Assembly: GCA_001600415.1 (NCBI GenBank)
Contig: BCJX01000023.1
Location: forward strand, 56,287 to 120,286
DNA: 64,000 nt
Source: Pascua guehoae
Taxonomy: Eukaryota > Basidiomycota > Tremellomycetes > Trichosporonales > Trichosporonaceae
Direction: 5' to 3'
Part shown: positions 42,101 to 53,045 of the stretch, piece after piece
Position numbering within the stretch: position 1 is the first letter of the stretch
Layout of the letters: each line of letters starts with the position of its first letter
Notes under the pieces: model-generated
What the model saw: only the letters and a program-made list of their open reading frames with translations
What the model was told of the DNA's origin: nothing
Database searches by the model: none
Translations under genes and position numbers: made by a program

Positions 42101-44961
42101 GTAGTACTACCTAGATACCGCCACGCTCACTTGGATGCTTGGTGGGTGAATGCTCACTCCACTCGAGGCGGTCGACACGGAGGCGGCACGAGCGTGACTG
42201 GGGGTGCCGTACGGGTGCGCCTCGCGACAAAAGCGCGTTTCGGGAAAGATTGTCAGGACAGGCACTCGGCCCGCGAGACGGTACCTCGATTGCTGCGTAT
42301 TACTCTAGGTTCATGTCAATTCCTCGTGCGCGTAGCAATGATGTCACAGAGGCTTACTATACTTTGTCCGTCGGTCCCACCACGGCGACACCGACTTGCG
42401 GTCTCCTCCGCTGCTCGATTCTCTCGATTCTCCCGCATCCCGAGGCCGAGGGGCTGGAGACGGCGCCCGGAGGACTGCGCGACTGCGGCGGTATAAGATG
42501 GACACGCATCCCTCAACCCCAAAAATACAATCCTCCCATGTCCGCCGTCCTCGCTCCCACCTCGCTCTGGAAGGGTTTCCATCCGTGGCTGGTCATACTT
42601 GTCCTTTGCCTCTGACCTGATAATCAATTATTAATACACGCAGAATCTAACCTTGGAACAGAGGCGGAAACTATAGAAATACGAGTAAATGAACATTACT
42701 GAACGGCCGATCCCTCCAATTCTCGCTTTGGCTCACGCTAGATGTATGCTGAAAGCCAATAACTCGCATGTTTTCTTTCTGCTCAATGACGTCGTTCAAG
42801 AGTCTACTTTTGCAGCTCGCCATTTCTCGCCTCGCCACCGAGCCACCCGGGGTGGTTCGTAGCTGCAAGATGAACAGGTGCCAAGGTTGGTCGCCACTCA
42901 AGCAATGGCCGTGGCTTGGCGCGTGGCGTTTACTGCACCACCCGCCCGACCAAACCCAACTGTGCGCACCCCGACCCGCCGGCAATTGTTGATTACCAGC
43001 ATTCAGCGGGGAGAGTTTACTACAAGCTCAAGCATTATAAGCTCGGCGCTTGGGTCGTTACCAAGATCACGAGTCCAACAAACGGGCCATGTGGGGAGAA
43101 AGTACAGTTTGGGTCCTCGGTATGCGTTCCTCGTGCACGTGTGGCATGCAGTCGGGTCATATGGAGTCCGTTTGCCTCTGGCACTCCTTGCGCGCCAAGC
43201 GAGATGAAGCCGAAAGCCAAACCAAAGCCAAGACCGACTTGACGTCGACCAGCCATAAACAACACCCTAGTGGCGAGGAAACGGCCAAACAACAAAGACT
43301 GTACGCGTGCCTCCCACAGCACATAACACTAGTATCATTCCACGGACCTCGGACACACGCCAAGAGCTCGGGGCTGATCCTCGGACCCAGCCAACTTGTC
43401 CTGGACGTTCTCGGAACTCGGAGTGGATGTGCCATGACGCAGATACAGATGATGCGTGACGCCATGATGGCATGGGGACCGAGGACGCGAGCAACGCCCC
43501 ACCCCGCTACCGAGCTGAGGTGTGCGCGAGTGTGGCACAACAGGTCACATGGCATTTTAATGTACATTACCGCCTGCACATTGTTCATTCCGCGACCCCG
43601 CCTGTCCTTAGCGACCCGCCCGTCCTTATCTCTCGTTGCACGGAGTGCGTTGAATCTCACCGGGATATCCGAATGGGCTCCGGCTCCACTTCCTCGGCCA
43701 TCATATCTGCTGGCTCCGCTGTGTCTTTGCTCGCCGACCACCTCGTCCTGGCAGTTGATATGACGCAACGCCTTGCGAAGCAATCGCCGTAGCATTCCAT
43801 GTCCTACGTGAAGGTACATAAGGCTGAGGTTAAATTTCCAGGAGAAATGCGTCATTGCTATGCTCGAACTGGGGACGAACGCCGGGCTGGCCTTCCAGGC
43901 CTTTCCCGTTGATTCCAGTGAACAGTTTCCGGTTTCCGATTTCTCTCCTGTCAGACCCGTGTGTGCCGCCCTTGTCGCTGCGAATATCACGATAACGTGG
44001 ACAATCGTAGAATGGAAGTAAACGAAGGAGACAATTAAGTGGCAATAATCCAGTGCACAACAGATCAGTCATTGTGGGAAATCACCCCGACGTCCAGTGC
44101 CTGCTACTCCAGCAGAGGCGGATGTCGGGACACGGGTATGGCGCAAGGTACTGAGGTTCAAGAGTCCAGTAGGAGTGCAATGTGACAAGGCGAGTGTAGA
44201 CTGAAGCTCAGCAGGACGGTGAGCACGGTGAGCACTGTGAGCACGGCGAGCACAGTGGGCACGGTGAGCACGGTGAGCAGTGTGAGCACGGCGAGCACGG
44301 CAGGGTATCACACCAGCGAATCGAAACGTACCTTCGACACCTCCCCTAACTACCACTAGCCCATGTCATCTGTGGATACTTTGTCTTGTGACCCCCCCCT
44401 CCCCTAAACAAATCTCGACAGTCTGACGAGTGACCAATTCCGCTCAGACCAGTCTGTCAGATCCCACACAACTGCGAGTTTGCCGACATGACAGCGGCGC
44501 CGAAATATTCACTCCAATCACTCAAAAGGGCGACGGCGGGGGTTGCAATGGTCGGTGGGTGTTCTGAGAGCGACGCGCGGGCGTTCCCAGACAACACCAT
44601 CGAATCTCGCAACGTCGGCTAGTAACAGCAATCTACAGCAATCCAGGAAGGTACCGGTAGGTCATTATCCATAAAGGCTATCGGACATCAAACCCATCTC
44701 CACCCAAAAATGGGTGGCAACGACACTCCGACGTCTCCGCCTGTCTGACAGCTCGACTGCAAATATGGGGAAGCACGACCGTGACACTCAAGACCAAGAG
44801 CCCGTTGAAGAGGTTGTGTACATGGGTGTCAAGACTTTGCTTTGACAGCACCGGCCGACAGCACACTTCTCGACTTCACGCTCTTCATGCCACGGGGTGG
44901 TGACTAACGGGGCAGAGAGGTCGGCTTGCTCTCGCAGCCAAAAGAGAAGCCAGAACCCAGA
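39160..44961. other. Gene-poor block
   Basis: About 5.8 kb. The first 500 bp are the leader of the 1030-aa gene, with GTGGTG-type repeats. Beyond that I find only open frames of random composition, such as 43157-43990 on the minus strand and 40703-41506 on the plus strand, with no domains or consistent introns, plus a 9-bp tandem at 44221-44301. It could hold noncoding RNA or worn-out elements that I cannot recognise. Confidence 0.4.
44221..44301. repeat. 9-bp tandem repeat, unit GAGCACGGT, nine imperfect copies
   Basis: Nine in-register copies with one or two changes each (GAGCACTGT, GAGCACGGC, GGGCACGGT and so on). Confidence 0.92.
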
Positions 44962-45052
44962 AGCCCATTATGGGGCTCGAACCCATGACATTTTGATTGC
45001 TTACACGCGTGGTAGTAAGAGTCAAACTATCTACCGACTGATATAAACGGGC
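44962..45052 (-). tRNA. tRNA-Lys(CTT) with 18-nt intron
   Basis: Read on the minus strand from 45052. Acceptor GCCCGTT pairs with AATGGGC (one G-U). The D-stem is TATC/GATA with loop AGTCGGTA. The anticodon stem TTTGA/TCAAA encloses loop CTCTTA-A with anticodon CTT, the variable loop is ATGTC, and the T-arm is ATGGG/CCCAT with loop TTCGAGC. The discriminator is T. An 18-nt intron (45015-44998) sits one base after the anticodon, the canonical position. A TTTT Pol III terminator follows at 44943-44940. The D-stem is TATC/GATA where lysine tRNAs usually have GCTC/GAGC; both strands changed together, which keeps pairing but weakens the A-box. Confidence 0.93.
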
Positions 45053-45924
45053 AAGCCAGAGCTTGGCTTCTGTATCCCTCGCCTCGACACTGGGGCGGGG
45101 CGCCGACCATGGGTGTGCTACTGCACTGAGACGATAACCCGGCCTCCCGAGCAGAATGTCCTTTTTGGTGTGGCTTTCGCATTTGCTTGGTGGGTGTCGT
45201 GCTGTTGGTGCTGGAATAACGGGGGAGTCTCATGCAGAATTCATCTCCCCTCGCGCACCGTACGATGCCTGACCGGACAGTGCAGGTGCGACGGGAAAGT
45301 ATCAAGACTGCCACCTTGAGCTCGGTCGCACCCGCCGTTGAGCGGACACTCTCGACCTCAATCCAATGGTACCAGTCGGAAGCCGTGCATCAGGGCACTG
45401 TATCCCCAGGCGCAGCGCGGTACATCGAGGACTACAGCCTCGAGATAAGGGTGGGAGATGGCATTTCCTGAACGAGACACGGCGTGCGCGCGCCCGAGCT
45501 CAATGTGGCAGTCTCAATACTTTCCAACATCTGTACAACAAGATCAAGAGTTGATGTACGTAGTGCTGTCATTATCGCTCGCATCAAATCCAACAGTCCA
45601 TCTCCGCCGTAAACAAGCACTCCGGCTCAACTGCCCATGCACCCGGGCTCAGATGCCAGTATCCTACATTCTCACCCGCCACGTCCTCTGTCACCGAAAC
45701 ACGCCCGGCACGCGCCTTCCTCTCGTCACAGTCCAAGACTGCCCTCCAGCACGAAACCCACGGTCGCACCGCTGGGCCCGCCGAGTCGGCGCCGTGAATG
45801 CGCGTGCGGAATACACGCCGAGCCAACGCTGCGGACACAGGGGGGATTTCGACTATGCCGCGGCGGGTGTTCGTGCTGTTGACATGGCTGCAGACTCGCC
45901 AGCAAGGCCGCGTCGGCTCGTGGA
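45053..45924. other. Intergenic with a fragment related to 10976-11070
   Basis: 872 bp. The open stretch at 45232-45471 (reads TVQVRRESIKTATLSSVAPA) resembles DNA at 10976-11070. I cannot assign it to a complete gene. Confidence 0.4.
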
Positions 45925-46356
45925 CTAGCGCCCCTCGTCGGTATGCGGGTACGCCGCGGTATGTGCCGGCGAAATCTTGTCGCGCACGATGCGGGCGGGG
46001 TCGTGTGTGGCCGACGCGGGTTTCTCGGGGGTATGTGGTGTCGATGTCGAGGTCGAGGTCGGGTTGTCGTGTGGGTGTATGCTTGGCGGTGTATCGGAGT
46101 GCTGCACGACGCCGCGCCCGACATCGCGCCCTCGTCGCGCCCCGGGGTCGCTGTCGGGCCCGGGGTCGCTTTCAGACCCCGGGCGCGCGTAGAGGACGCC
46201 CAGGAGGGGGAGGGGCAGGAAGACGGACAGGGACGAGCGCGTGGACACGATGACGAAGCAGATGGCGACCGTGTAGCAGAGGACGGTGAGGGCGGTGATT
46301 GTCGTGGAGGTGATGGTGCGCGCGAGGGTGTGGTCGGTGGGAGGGGGCGAGGGCAT
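45925..46356 (-). CDS. Small single-pass membrane protein, 143 aa (hypothetical)
   Basis: Unrecognised. From the ATG at 46356 (MPSPPPTDHTLARTITSTT) the frame runs 143 codons without an intron. Residues 17-54 are strongly hydrophobic (TALTVLCYTVAICFVIV, a short polar break STRSSLS, then VFLPLPLLGVLYA), which fits one or two membrane spans. The rest is Ser/Pro/Asp/His-rich and disordered. The frame is open for a further 114 codons upstream, but that part looks like leader DNA. The gene is supported mainly by the clean hydrophobic block; no homologous family comes to mind. Confidence 0.5.
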   Translation of the reverse strand: MPSPPPTDHTLARTITSTTITALTVLCYTVAICFVIVSTRSSLSVFLPLPLLGVLYARPGSESDPGPDSDPGARRGRDVGRGVVQHSDTPPSIHPHDNPTSTSTSTPHTPEKPASATHDPARIVRDKISPAHTAAYPHTDEGR

Positions 46357-47459
46357 GGAGGCGGTTTGGGGGGGTGTGGGGGGGGGCCGGGAGGAGAGGG
46401 GGGTCTGGGGATGTGGTCGGCGATCAGAAGGTTGGTTTGTGGAGTGGGCAAGGGTTGGGGCTGCGGTTGGCCGCTGAGGGTCAGTTGGGGAAGCACGCAG
46501 TACACACGCGTTAGGGCTGTTTGAGGCGTCAGTGGGGTGGGCGGGACGAGGTGAGGACGGTGCAGTCGAGTTGGTCAGTGTCGTAGTCGTCGTGGTTAAC
46601 GCGTCGTTGTGAACATGAACATGCCAGGTGCATGTCACCTGGTGACAGCCACCACAATGCCCAGTTGATCCAGTGATCTGCGGCGGGTCTTTTCGCACTC
46701 ACAACATGACGTCATTGTGGATCCCCAACATGACTGTGGCATTGTTTTTGTGCATTATCGCCATGCCGCCTTGACTTTGCTCCGTCGCGATCGCTGTCCC
46801 AACGGCGGCACATCAAGGACGGTAAAGGTGTCATGACACGTGGCAGCAGTGAGAGGTAGCCATGGACACTCTGACAAACTATTTCACGAGGACGAGACAG
46901 TGGAGGGTGTTAGGTCGTCGGTGGCTTTTCCGCCGGGACATGGGTGGTCGCGCCTGGATACTGGATAAGAGATAACGAAATGACACGTCGTGGTCCAGCC
47001 ATGGCCACCCAAGGACCGCGGAAGAAGAAGTAAAAGAGTGCAGATGGCCTCGTGGTGATCATCGTCGCCATACCGCCATCTCGCCATTGCAGCCGCCGTC
47101 AGAACGACTTTGTGCCAACTCGTACCACGCCAATCCGCCCACCGGCCTGTCGCCGAATCGAACCCGCGCGTTCCATTCATTTATTCACCCCTCCCCATTT
47201 ATAGACACCGAATTCCGGCACCGGACGTGTCTCGGGCAGGCCCGACCGTGGCGCCGGCGGCGACTGGCAGCCAAGCGAGTAACCGGCCGGGTGGCCGTGG
47301 TCAGTGGCCACAAACCAACATTCAGTGGCCTGTGGGACGGATCCACATCTCGCGACGTGCAACCATCGCCCATCGCCCATCGCCCATCGCGATCGCGACA
47401 GAACCCACATCTACGTCCACGTCCACGGCTACGTCTACAGTGTATAGGCCCGCCGCACC
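46357..47459. promoter_or_regulatory. Divergent intergenic region, small membrane protein / Nudix
   Basis: 1.1 kb between divergent starts. It contains a CCATCGC 7-bp tandem (about four copies, 47370-47397) and CCACGTCCACG-type repeats just before the Nudix start. No gene is visible. Confidence 0.4.
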
Positions 47460-49323
47460 ATGTCGCCACGCAACCCGGAGCCCATAGAGAGCCTCGTCCT
47501 CCCCCTCAAGCCGGCGTCGTTGCAGTGCGTAGCGTGCGAGCGGGTGCGGGGTGGGGGGTGTTGGGTTGAGATGGGCGTGGGGTGTGGCGAGTTATGGGAG
47601 CTGGGAGCGATGGGAGCGATGAGAAGTGATGGGAAGTGATATGACATGCCACCCCGTGCGCCAACAGACAAGGCAGAGGTCCAGAGATCGGAGGGAGCGA
47701 CCTCGGCCCAACCACACACTACACCCTACAGCCCACAACGCTCCTCTGCACAAATCCCCTCCCAGCTGACACCAGATGCCTGCACCGGTTCATGGAATAC
47801 AAGCGCACCGAGCTGCCGTACCCGGTGCCCCGGAAACGCACCGCGGCGATCGCAATCATGTACGTTTCGTGTCTTGACAGCTGCTGTCGTGCTGGATATG
47901 GCGCGCGGTTCTGTGGCCGACGGGCACGCGTAGCTCCCGAACGAGCTACTGGGGGTCAGACACTTGGTCTTACCCAGAGTCCAACGCCAGTGGTCCTCCC
48001 ATTGGAGCTGTGTACACCCCACCTCGCGCTCCCCCCCGCGCCCCGGCGCCCCTCTCCCTCCTCACCCCTCCTCCCTCCTCACCCCTCCTCTCACCCACCA
48101 GCTAACACCAGCCTCTTCGTCGGCCGCAAGGGCGACCTGTACGTCCTCCTCTCGACGCGTTCGGGCGCGCTACGGTCGTACGCCAACGACACGGCGCTGC
48201 CGGGCGGCAAGTATGAGGAGGGCGACGAGGACGAGGAGGGGACCGCGAGGCGCGAGGCGTATGAGGAGGTGAGTGGGTTTGGGGGGTGTGAAGGGTGTGG
48301 GAGGGTGTGGGAGGATGAAGACAGAGGAGGGGCAGGGGGGTAGGGCTGCGGAGCGCACCGACCATGGTATGGTGGCCACCAGCCTGGGCTGGTTGCTGGG
48401 GGGCTGAAGCGAGAGAGACGGCAGGGATAAGGGAGGGGCCGTCGGGTCAAGGCGTGTGTGCCATCGGATCGTGTGAGACGAGGGCGTGAAGGCCAGCCGG
48501 GGCCAAGCAGAGACGCGAGGAGACGAATTCCGACCGCCGAGCACGATATGACGGTACCGGGTAGAGACTCTGTCCCACTTGTGCCACAGGAGATGTGGCA
48601 GTGCCCGAGATGCGGGCAGAGGCGGCGTTGTCACCACGCGCAGTCGGCGGGTAGATTCTCAAGGGGTATGCCTGGGATGATAGGCGGGGTGAGCATTCCA
48701 AGAAAGAAGAAGAGGGGCATCCTCACTCGCAACTCCCAGAACCACACTGTCTCCACCTCTTCCCTTCCCAGTCTCAAACTCCCAGAACCGCACTGTCTCC
48801 ACCTCTTCCCTTCCCAGTCTCATCTCTCGCTCCTGTCGGTCTCCCCGTCCCCGCCCAGCTGACCTCAGATCGGCCTGCCCATGGACCGCGAACGCGTGCG
48901 CCGCCTGTGCCTCCTCGACGCCTTCTTTGCGGGCAACCAGCTCATTGTGACGCCGTGAGTCTGACGCGTGGTGTGAGGCCCCACCGTGTTTGTTTGGTCC
49001 GGTGTTTGCGCAGATGCCTGCTTGCATGCTCTAGTGCTGGGGCTACTTGACTGCTGGTGGTCGGCAACTGTGTGACCTGATGTCGCTTGGAATGCTCTGC
49101 TAGCAACTGCTGGCTGCCGCTTGACTTTTGGAATGCTCTACTAGCTGCTGCTGGCGCTGCTGGTGTGCTCCAGACCAAACTATTACCTAGTACTACACAA
49201 AGTCCCTATCACTCCGTACCCCGACTCTGTAACCACAACCACCCTCCCCACACGCACCACCCACACGCACCCACACGCACCCACACGCACCCACCCCACC
49301 CCCAACCCCACCCCCACTCACCC

Positions 49324-49377
<54 letters not shown>

Positions 49378-49958
49378 ACTAACCCCCAGCGTCGTCTTCC
49401 TCGTAACCGACCGCAGCATCAACCCCGTCCTCAACCCGGACGAAGTCACAGCCCTCTTCTCCATGCCCCTCGCGGCGTTTCTCTACGACCGCCCCGCCGA
49501 CATTCCCGGCTGGAACTTCGGCTTTAGCGACAAGGTCCCCACCCCTGCGCCCCTGGGGAGTGTGCCCTGGCCCGCAAAGCCGTCGTACGCCGAGGGCGGC
49601 GACGAGAGTGCCGTCGGCGGCCGCGAGGGGCATTATTACCAGTTTCAGGACGTGAATTGGGGCGGGGGCGTGGTGCGCATGCACCGCTTCCTTACCGGCC
49701 GCGAGGGGGGCGGTGTCAAGCCCGTGTATGGGTTTACTGCGTGAGTGTGGTGGTGTGGGGGGGGGGGGGGGGGGGGGGGGGGGTTTGGTGGTGGTGGTGT
49801 TGGTGTTGGTGTTTATGGTGGTGTTGGTGTTTATGTTGGTGGTTATGGTGGTGTTCATGGTGGTGTTGGTGTGTTGGCGTCGCGAGGACGACGACAAGGT
49901 CCACAGTGCTGCTTCATTCCAACACCGAGATGAGACCACGTACAACCACGCTCCAAGT

Positions 49959-50043
<85 letters not shown>

Positions 50044-50291
50044 CAATACCCGTTCGCGCCGAGACCAAGGTATTTGTGGCTAACACCAGCGGCGTCCTCA
50101 TCCACGCCGCCACGATCGGCTTCGGCCAAGACCCCGTCTTTGGGACGTACGCCCCGGGCCAAAAGACGGTCGCGCAGCGCATAGCATGGGCCGCCCAGCA
50201 CCCGGGACCCCTGCGGCGCGCCATGACCGAGGAGGGCATGTATGCGCCCTGGGGCGCGATGGATGTTGGCGTGGTAAAGGGCAAGTTGTAG
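47460..50291 (+). CDS. Nudix hydrolase, CoA diphosphatase (PCD1/NUDT7-like)
   Basis: Hydrolase expected to cleave CoA and acyl-CoA esters to 3',5'-ADP and phosphopantetheine, in peroxisomes or mitochondria in known relatives. Six exons (47460-47524, 47776-47859, 48112-48268, 48869-48954, 49390-49740, 50090-50291) give 314 residues, all phases matching. The N-terminal strand region reads KRTAAIAI + ILFVGRKGDLYVLL across an intron. The Nudix box, about residues 81-104, reads GGKYEEGDEDEEGTARREAY then EEIG, also assembled across an intron. This fits GX5EX7REUXEEXGU. After the box come IGLPMDRERVRRLCLLDAFF and an LNPDEV segment typical of the CoA branch. The C-terminus is not an obvious PTS1 signal (it ends GKL). 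Exons are only about a third of the gene; introns 4 and 5 hold long poly-C and poly-G tracts. Confidence 0.88.
48731..48822. repeat. 46-bp tandem duplication in Nudix intron 3
   Basis: Two head-to-tail copies (48731-48776 and 48777-48822) differ by one base. Each carries a pyrimidine-rich stretch ending CCCAG, so each adds a decoy 3' splice site upstream of the used acceptor at 48868. Confidence 0.92.
49325..49377. repeat. 53-nt poly-C in Nudix intron 4
   Basis: Uninterrupted C run on the sense strand, directly upstream of the ACTAAC branch point and the AG at 49389. Confidence 0.92.
49757..49783. repeat. 27-nt poly-G near the 5' end of Nudix intron 5
   Basis: Begins 16 nt after the GTGAGT donor, followed by a GGTGTTGGT-rich stretch. 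It is able to pair with the poly-C tract at the other end of the same intron. Confidence 0.92.
49960..50041. repeat. Poly-C tract (35 + 46 nt) near the 3' end of Nudix intron 5
   Basis: C run broken by a single A at 49995. It lies upstream of the GCTAAC branch point and the AG at 50089. Confidence 0.92.
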
Positions 50292-50804
50292 GCGGGGGCG
50301 TTGAGGGAAAGGGCAAGTTGTAGGCGGGGCGGTTGGATGGGTGGGCTGAGTCGGGGGTGGGTGGTGAGGGGTTCTGGGGACGGGGGTTTAGCGGGATGGG
50401 GGAATGGGCAAGTGTAGGTTGTACGAATGCACAGAGCTTGCAGTTTGGCATTTGACATGGGTACATGGCATGTCGTACACGGGAGTACCGGGCGGGATAT
50501 GGCATGTGTGAGGCACATGGCGATACTGGGTTGTTTGCTTGATCGCTTGGTTTGTCGGCAATTTTGTCCACAGCCATGAGTGGGGAGTGGGAAGTGGGAG
50601 CCTCAGGCATCCAGCACCACGACCACCGAGTCTGTACTAGCTCATGCTTTGTCCACAATACCGAGCAAGCATCTCGAAACCTGAATGTTCGACCTTGCTC
50701 CGACAGACCATAGTGTGACAGTGATACATGCCCTGCCTACTCGTCTCGTCCACCCTCATCTCGTCCCCACAGCTTCCCCACAGCTTCCCCCCTCTCCTCT
50801 GCTG
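50292..50804. other. Convergent intergenic spacer, Nudix/GLE1
   Basis: 513 bp with G-rich GGGCAAGTTGTAGGCGGGG-like repeats just after the Nudix stop. No gene is visible. Confidence 0.45.
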
Positions 50805-53045
50805 CTACTCCCACATCCTCCCCTTTGTGCGCTCGAGGGTGCCCGTCTTGTCCCAGCCCTCAAGCAAGAGGCCGAGGCGTGCCCTCGACGCCGCCGAGTC
50901 GCCCTTGATGGCACCCCCCTCGAGGCCCTGCTTGACGGCCCCGAGGAGCTTGCCCACCTGCGCCCGGCCATAGGTGGCGACGAGCTCGGCGCCGGCCGTG
51001 TCGAGGAGGACCGAGATGAGGTGGGCGCTCGGCGCGAGGCCCGGGAGCGGCGCGCGGAGGATGCACGCGAGCCACGTCCACGCCGCCGGCAGGCGCAAGG
51101 GCGGCGGGATGAGTGCAGCCAGCTGCTGGGGTGTGGGCGGGGATGGGAGGGTGGGGACGAGCGAGCCGAGGGGCATGTCGAGCATGGCAAAGTAGAGCGT
51201 GCAGATGCCGCCCATGCGCGCAATGTACTCTGCAATCGACTCGTCGGTCAGCCGGCCTGTCGACTTTTCGTACTCTTCCCGGGGCTGGTTCTGGGTTCGT
51301 CAGCGCAAAGGCATGGCGGGGGGTCACGAAGGGAAACGACAGTCCCAGTGCTCACCTGTAAACGTGCAGGGTAGTGTGGCACGACCCACGGGCACTTTTT
51401 GACCAGACGCGCGTACAGGACATGAGCAAACGCGCCGTGTCCCCGCAGAATGAGTCCGAGGGCGATGCGCGCGAGTGGGAACGCGGCATCCGCCTTGGCG
51501 GACACCTCCTGCTCGGCCTGTTTGATAAACGCCTTGGAGAGGTGGGATAAGAGATAGCCGTAGGCCGGGGGGATGGGCCCGTCCAGCGTTGTTGGTGCGC
51601 CTGCGGATGGTGGTGATTCCAACTGGGCAACGAGAAAGTTGTTGATCTCGTTGGTCTGGGCGTCAGTTTCAAGGCCGGTCGAACAAACGTAGAGCACTCC
51701 CGCTGGGACTCGTGGGATGCTGATACTCACCACGCGCACAACCGTCTCCTTTGTGTTGATGACCTGCCCAATGCTGCGTGTGATGATACGCATCGCCTGG
51801 CGGAGACCCGTCCGCAGCTCGCGGTTGGCCTTTACGACGTCGATGACCTCGGTCTTCATCCGCTTCTGCACCTCGACCCACTTTGCCCACTCGGTCGCCG
51901 CGCGACTGCCCTCTGCGGCAGCCGCACGCCGCTTGTCCTCTTCGGCCGCAACCGCTTCGTCCTGTGCGCGCTGCTCTGCTGCAGCACGCTCCTGGTCGGC
52001 TTTTGCCTTGGCTTCCCGCTCGGCCTTGTCCTTTGCCTCGCGCTCCGCCTCGGCCTTGCGCGCGACTGCTGCTTTTTCCTCGGCCGCAATGCGCGCCTCC
52101 TCTTCCTGTTTCCTTCGGCGCTCCTCGGCAACGACTGCTGCTTGTTGCTCCGCTAACCGGCGTTCGGCCTCCTTGATCGCCGCCTCGGCATCCTGGCGTG
52201 AGTATTTGCACTAACACTAGCCTCCATGTCACGAGCACGGCATTGCGCGGCGGCAACACGAGCCCTCAGGAGCCCGCGCGCGCGCCACACGAGCCCACAC
52301 GCGCGCCACACTCACAGCCCATATCCTCTTGTTGCGCTCGTCAAACTGGCGCGCCAGATCCTCCTCCTCCTTCTGGTGCTTGACGGCCAGTCCCTCCATC
52401 ATGCGGCTCATCTCCTCGGCCTCACTGTCGCGCTTGGCCCGCTGCTCGGCCGCGAGCTTGGCGCGCGCCGAGCGGTCAATGGCGCGCAGCTGCGCCTGCC
52501 GCTCGGCCGCGACGCGGTGGCCCTCGCGCCACGCGTCGGCCTCGGTCTCCTTGATCCAGTCCGCATACTCGCTCGGCTCCTCGCGCAGGATCTCGCCCAC
52601 GCTCGGTTCACGCAGCCACCAGGGCGTCGGCTTGAACACGGGCTTGGAGACGGACGAGGAACGTCGGGGCGCGGGCAGTGGCGGCTTTGGTCTGCTCTTG
52701 ACTTTGGATTTTCTGATGGGTTAGCATACGTCCCTCCGTAACAAACCCACCGAGGCTCACGCCACGCCATCTTGGCGTTCTCTGCCGCCCCGTCCAGGTC
52801 GTCGAGCAGGTCGCCGACCTCGTCCTCGGAATCCAACTCGGAATCCGACCCCGCAAACGTCGCCAGGATACTCTCCCCCAGTCGTGATCGTCTTTCTCTG
52901 CAGAGTCAGTTGAGTCCAGCCACGAAGTCCGAGCAACTGACCGAGAAAAGTCGGGCTCATGGTCGGTCTCGTACGCAGACGAGTACACTTCCACTTCCGA
53001 GACATACTCCTCGTCGTCGTCTGACTCGGGTATCCCAAAACGCAT
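50805..53045 (-). CDS. GLE1: GLE1, nuclear-pore mRNA export factor
   Basis: Cytoplasmic-face nuclear pore protein; GLE1 with inositol hexaphosphate is known to activate the DEAD-box ATPase Dbp5 to release exported mRNA. Six exons (53045-52942, 52897-52751, 52712-52316, 52192-51731, 51655-51356, 51290-50805) give 631 residues. The N-terminus is acidic, with SRLGESILATF assembled across intron 1. About 125-320 is a long Glu/Ala/Lys/Arg coiled coil (AERRLAEQQAAVVAEERRRK and similar). The GLE1 domain follows: RKANREL-type helix, ITRSIGQVINTKETVVRV + TNEINNF across an intron, then AFPLARIALGLILRGHGAF and HVLYARLVKKCPWVVPHY. Intron 1 is 44 nt with the rare donor GTCAGT. Intron 4 (75 nt) is open in frame, so retention would add 25 residues. 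Confidence 0.92.

Noticed and set aside
43157..43990. 277-codon minus-strand open frame
   Set aside because: Random residue mix with many Cys, Arg and Trp, no domain, no splice partners; long chance frames are expected at this GC content.
49163..49744. Poly-Pro frame running into the Nudix exon
   Set aside because: Only 49390-49740 is exon; the proline part is the intron 4 poly-C tract.
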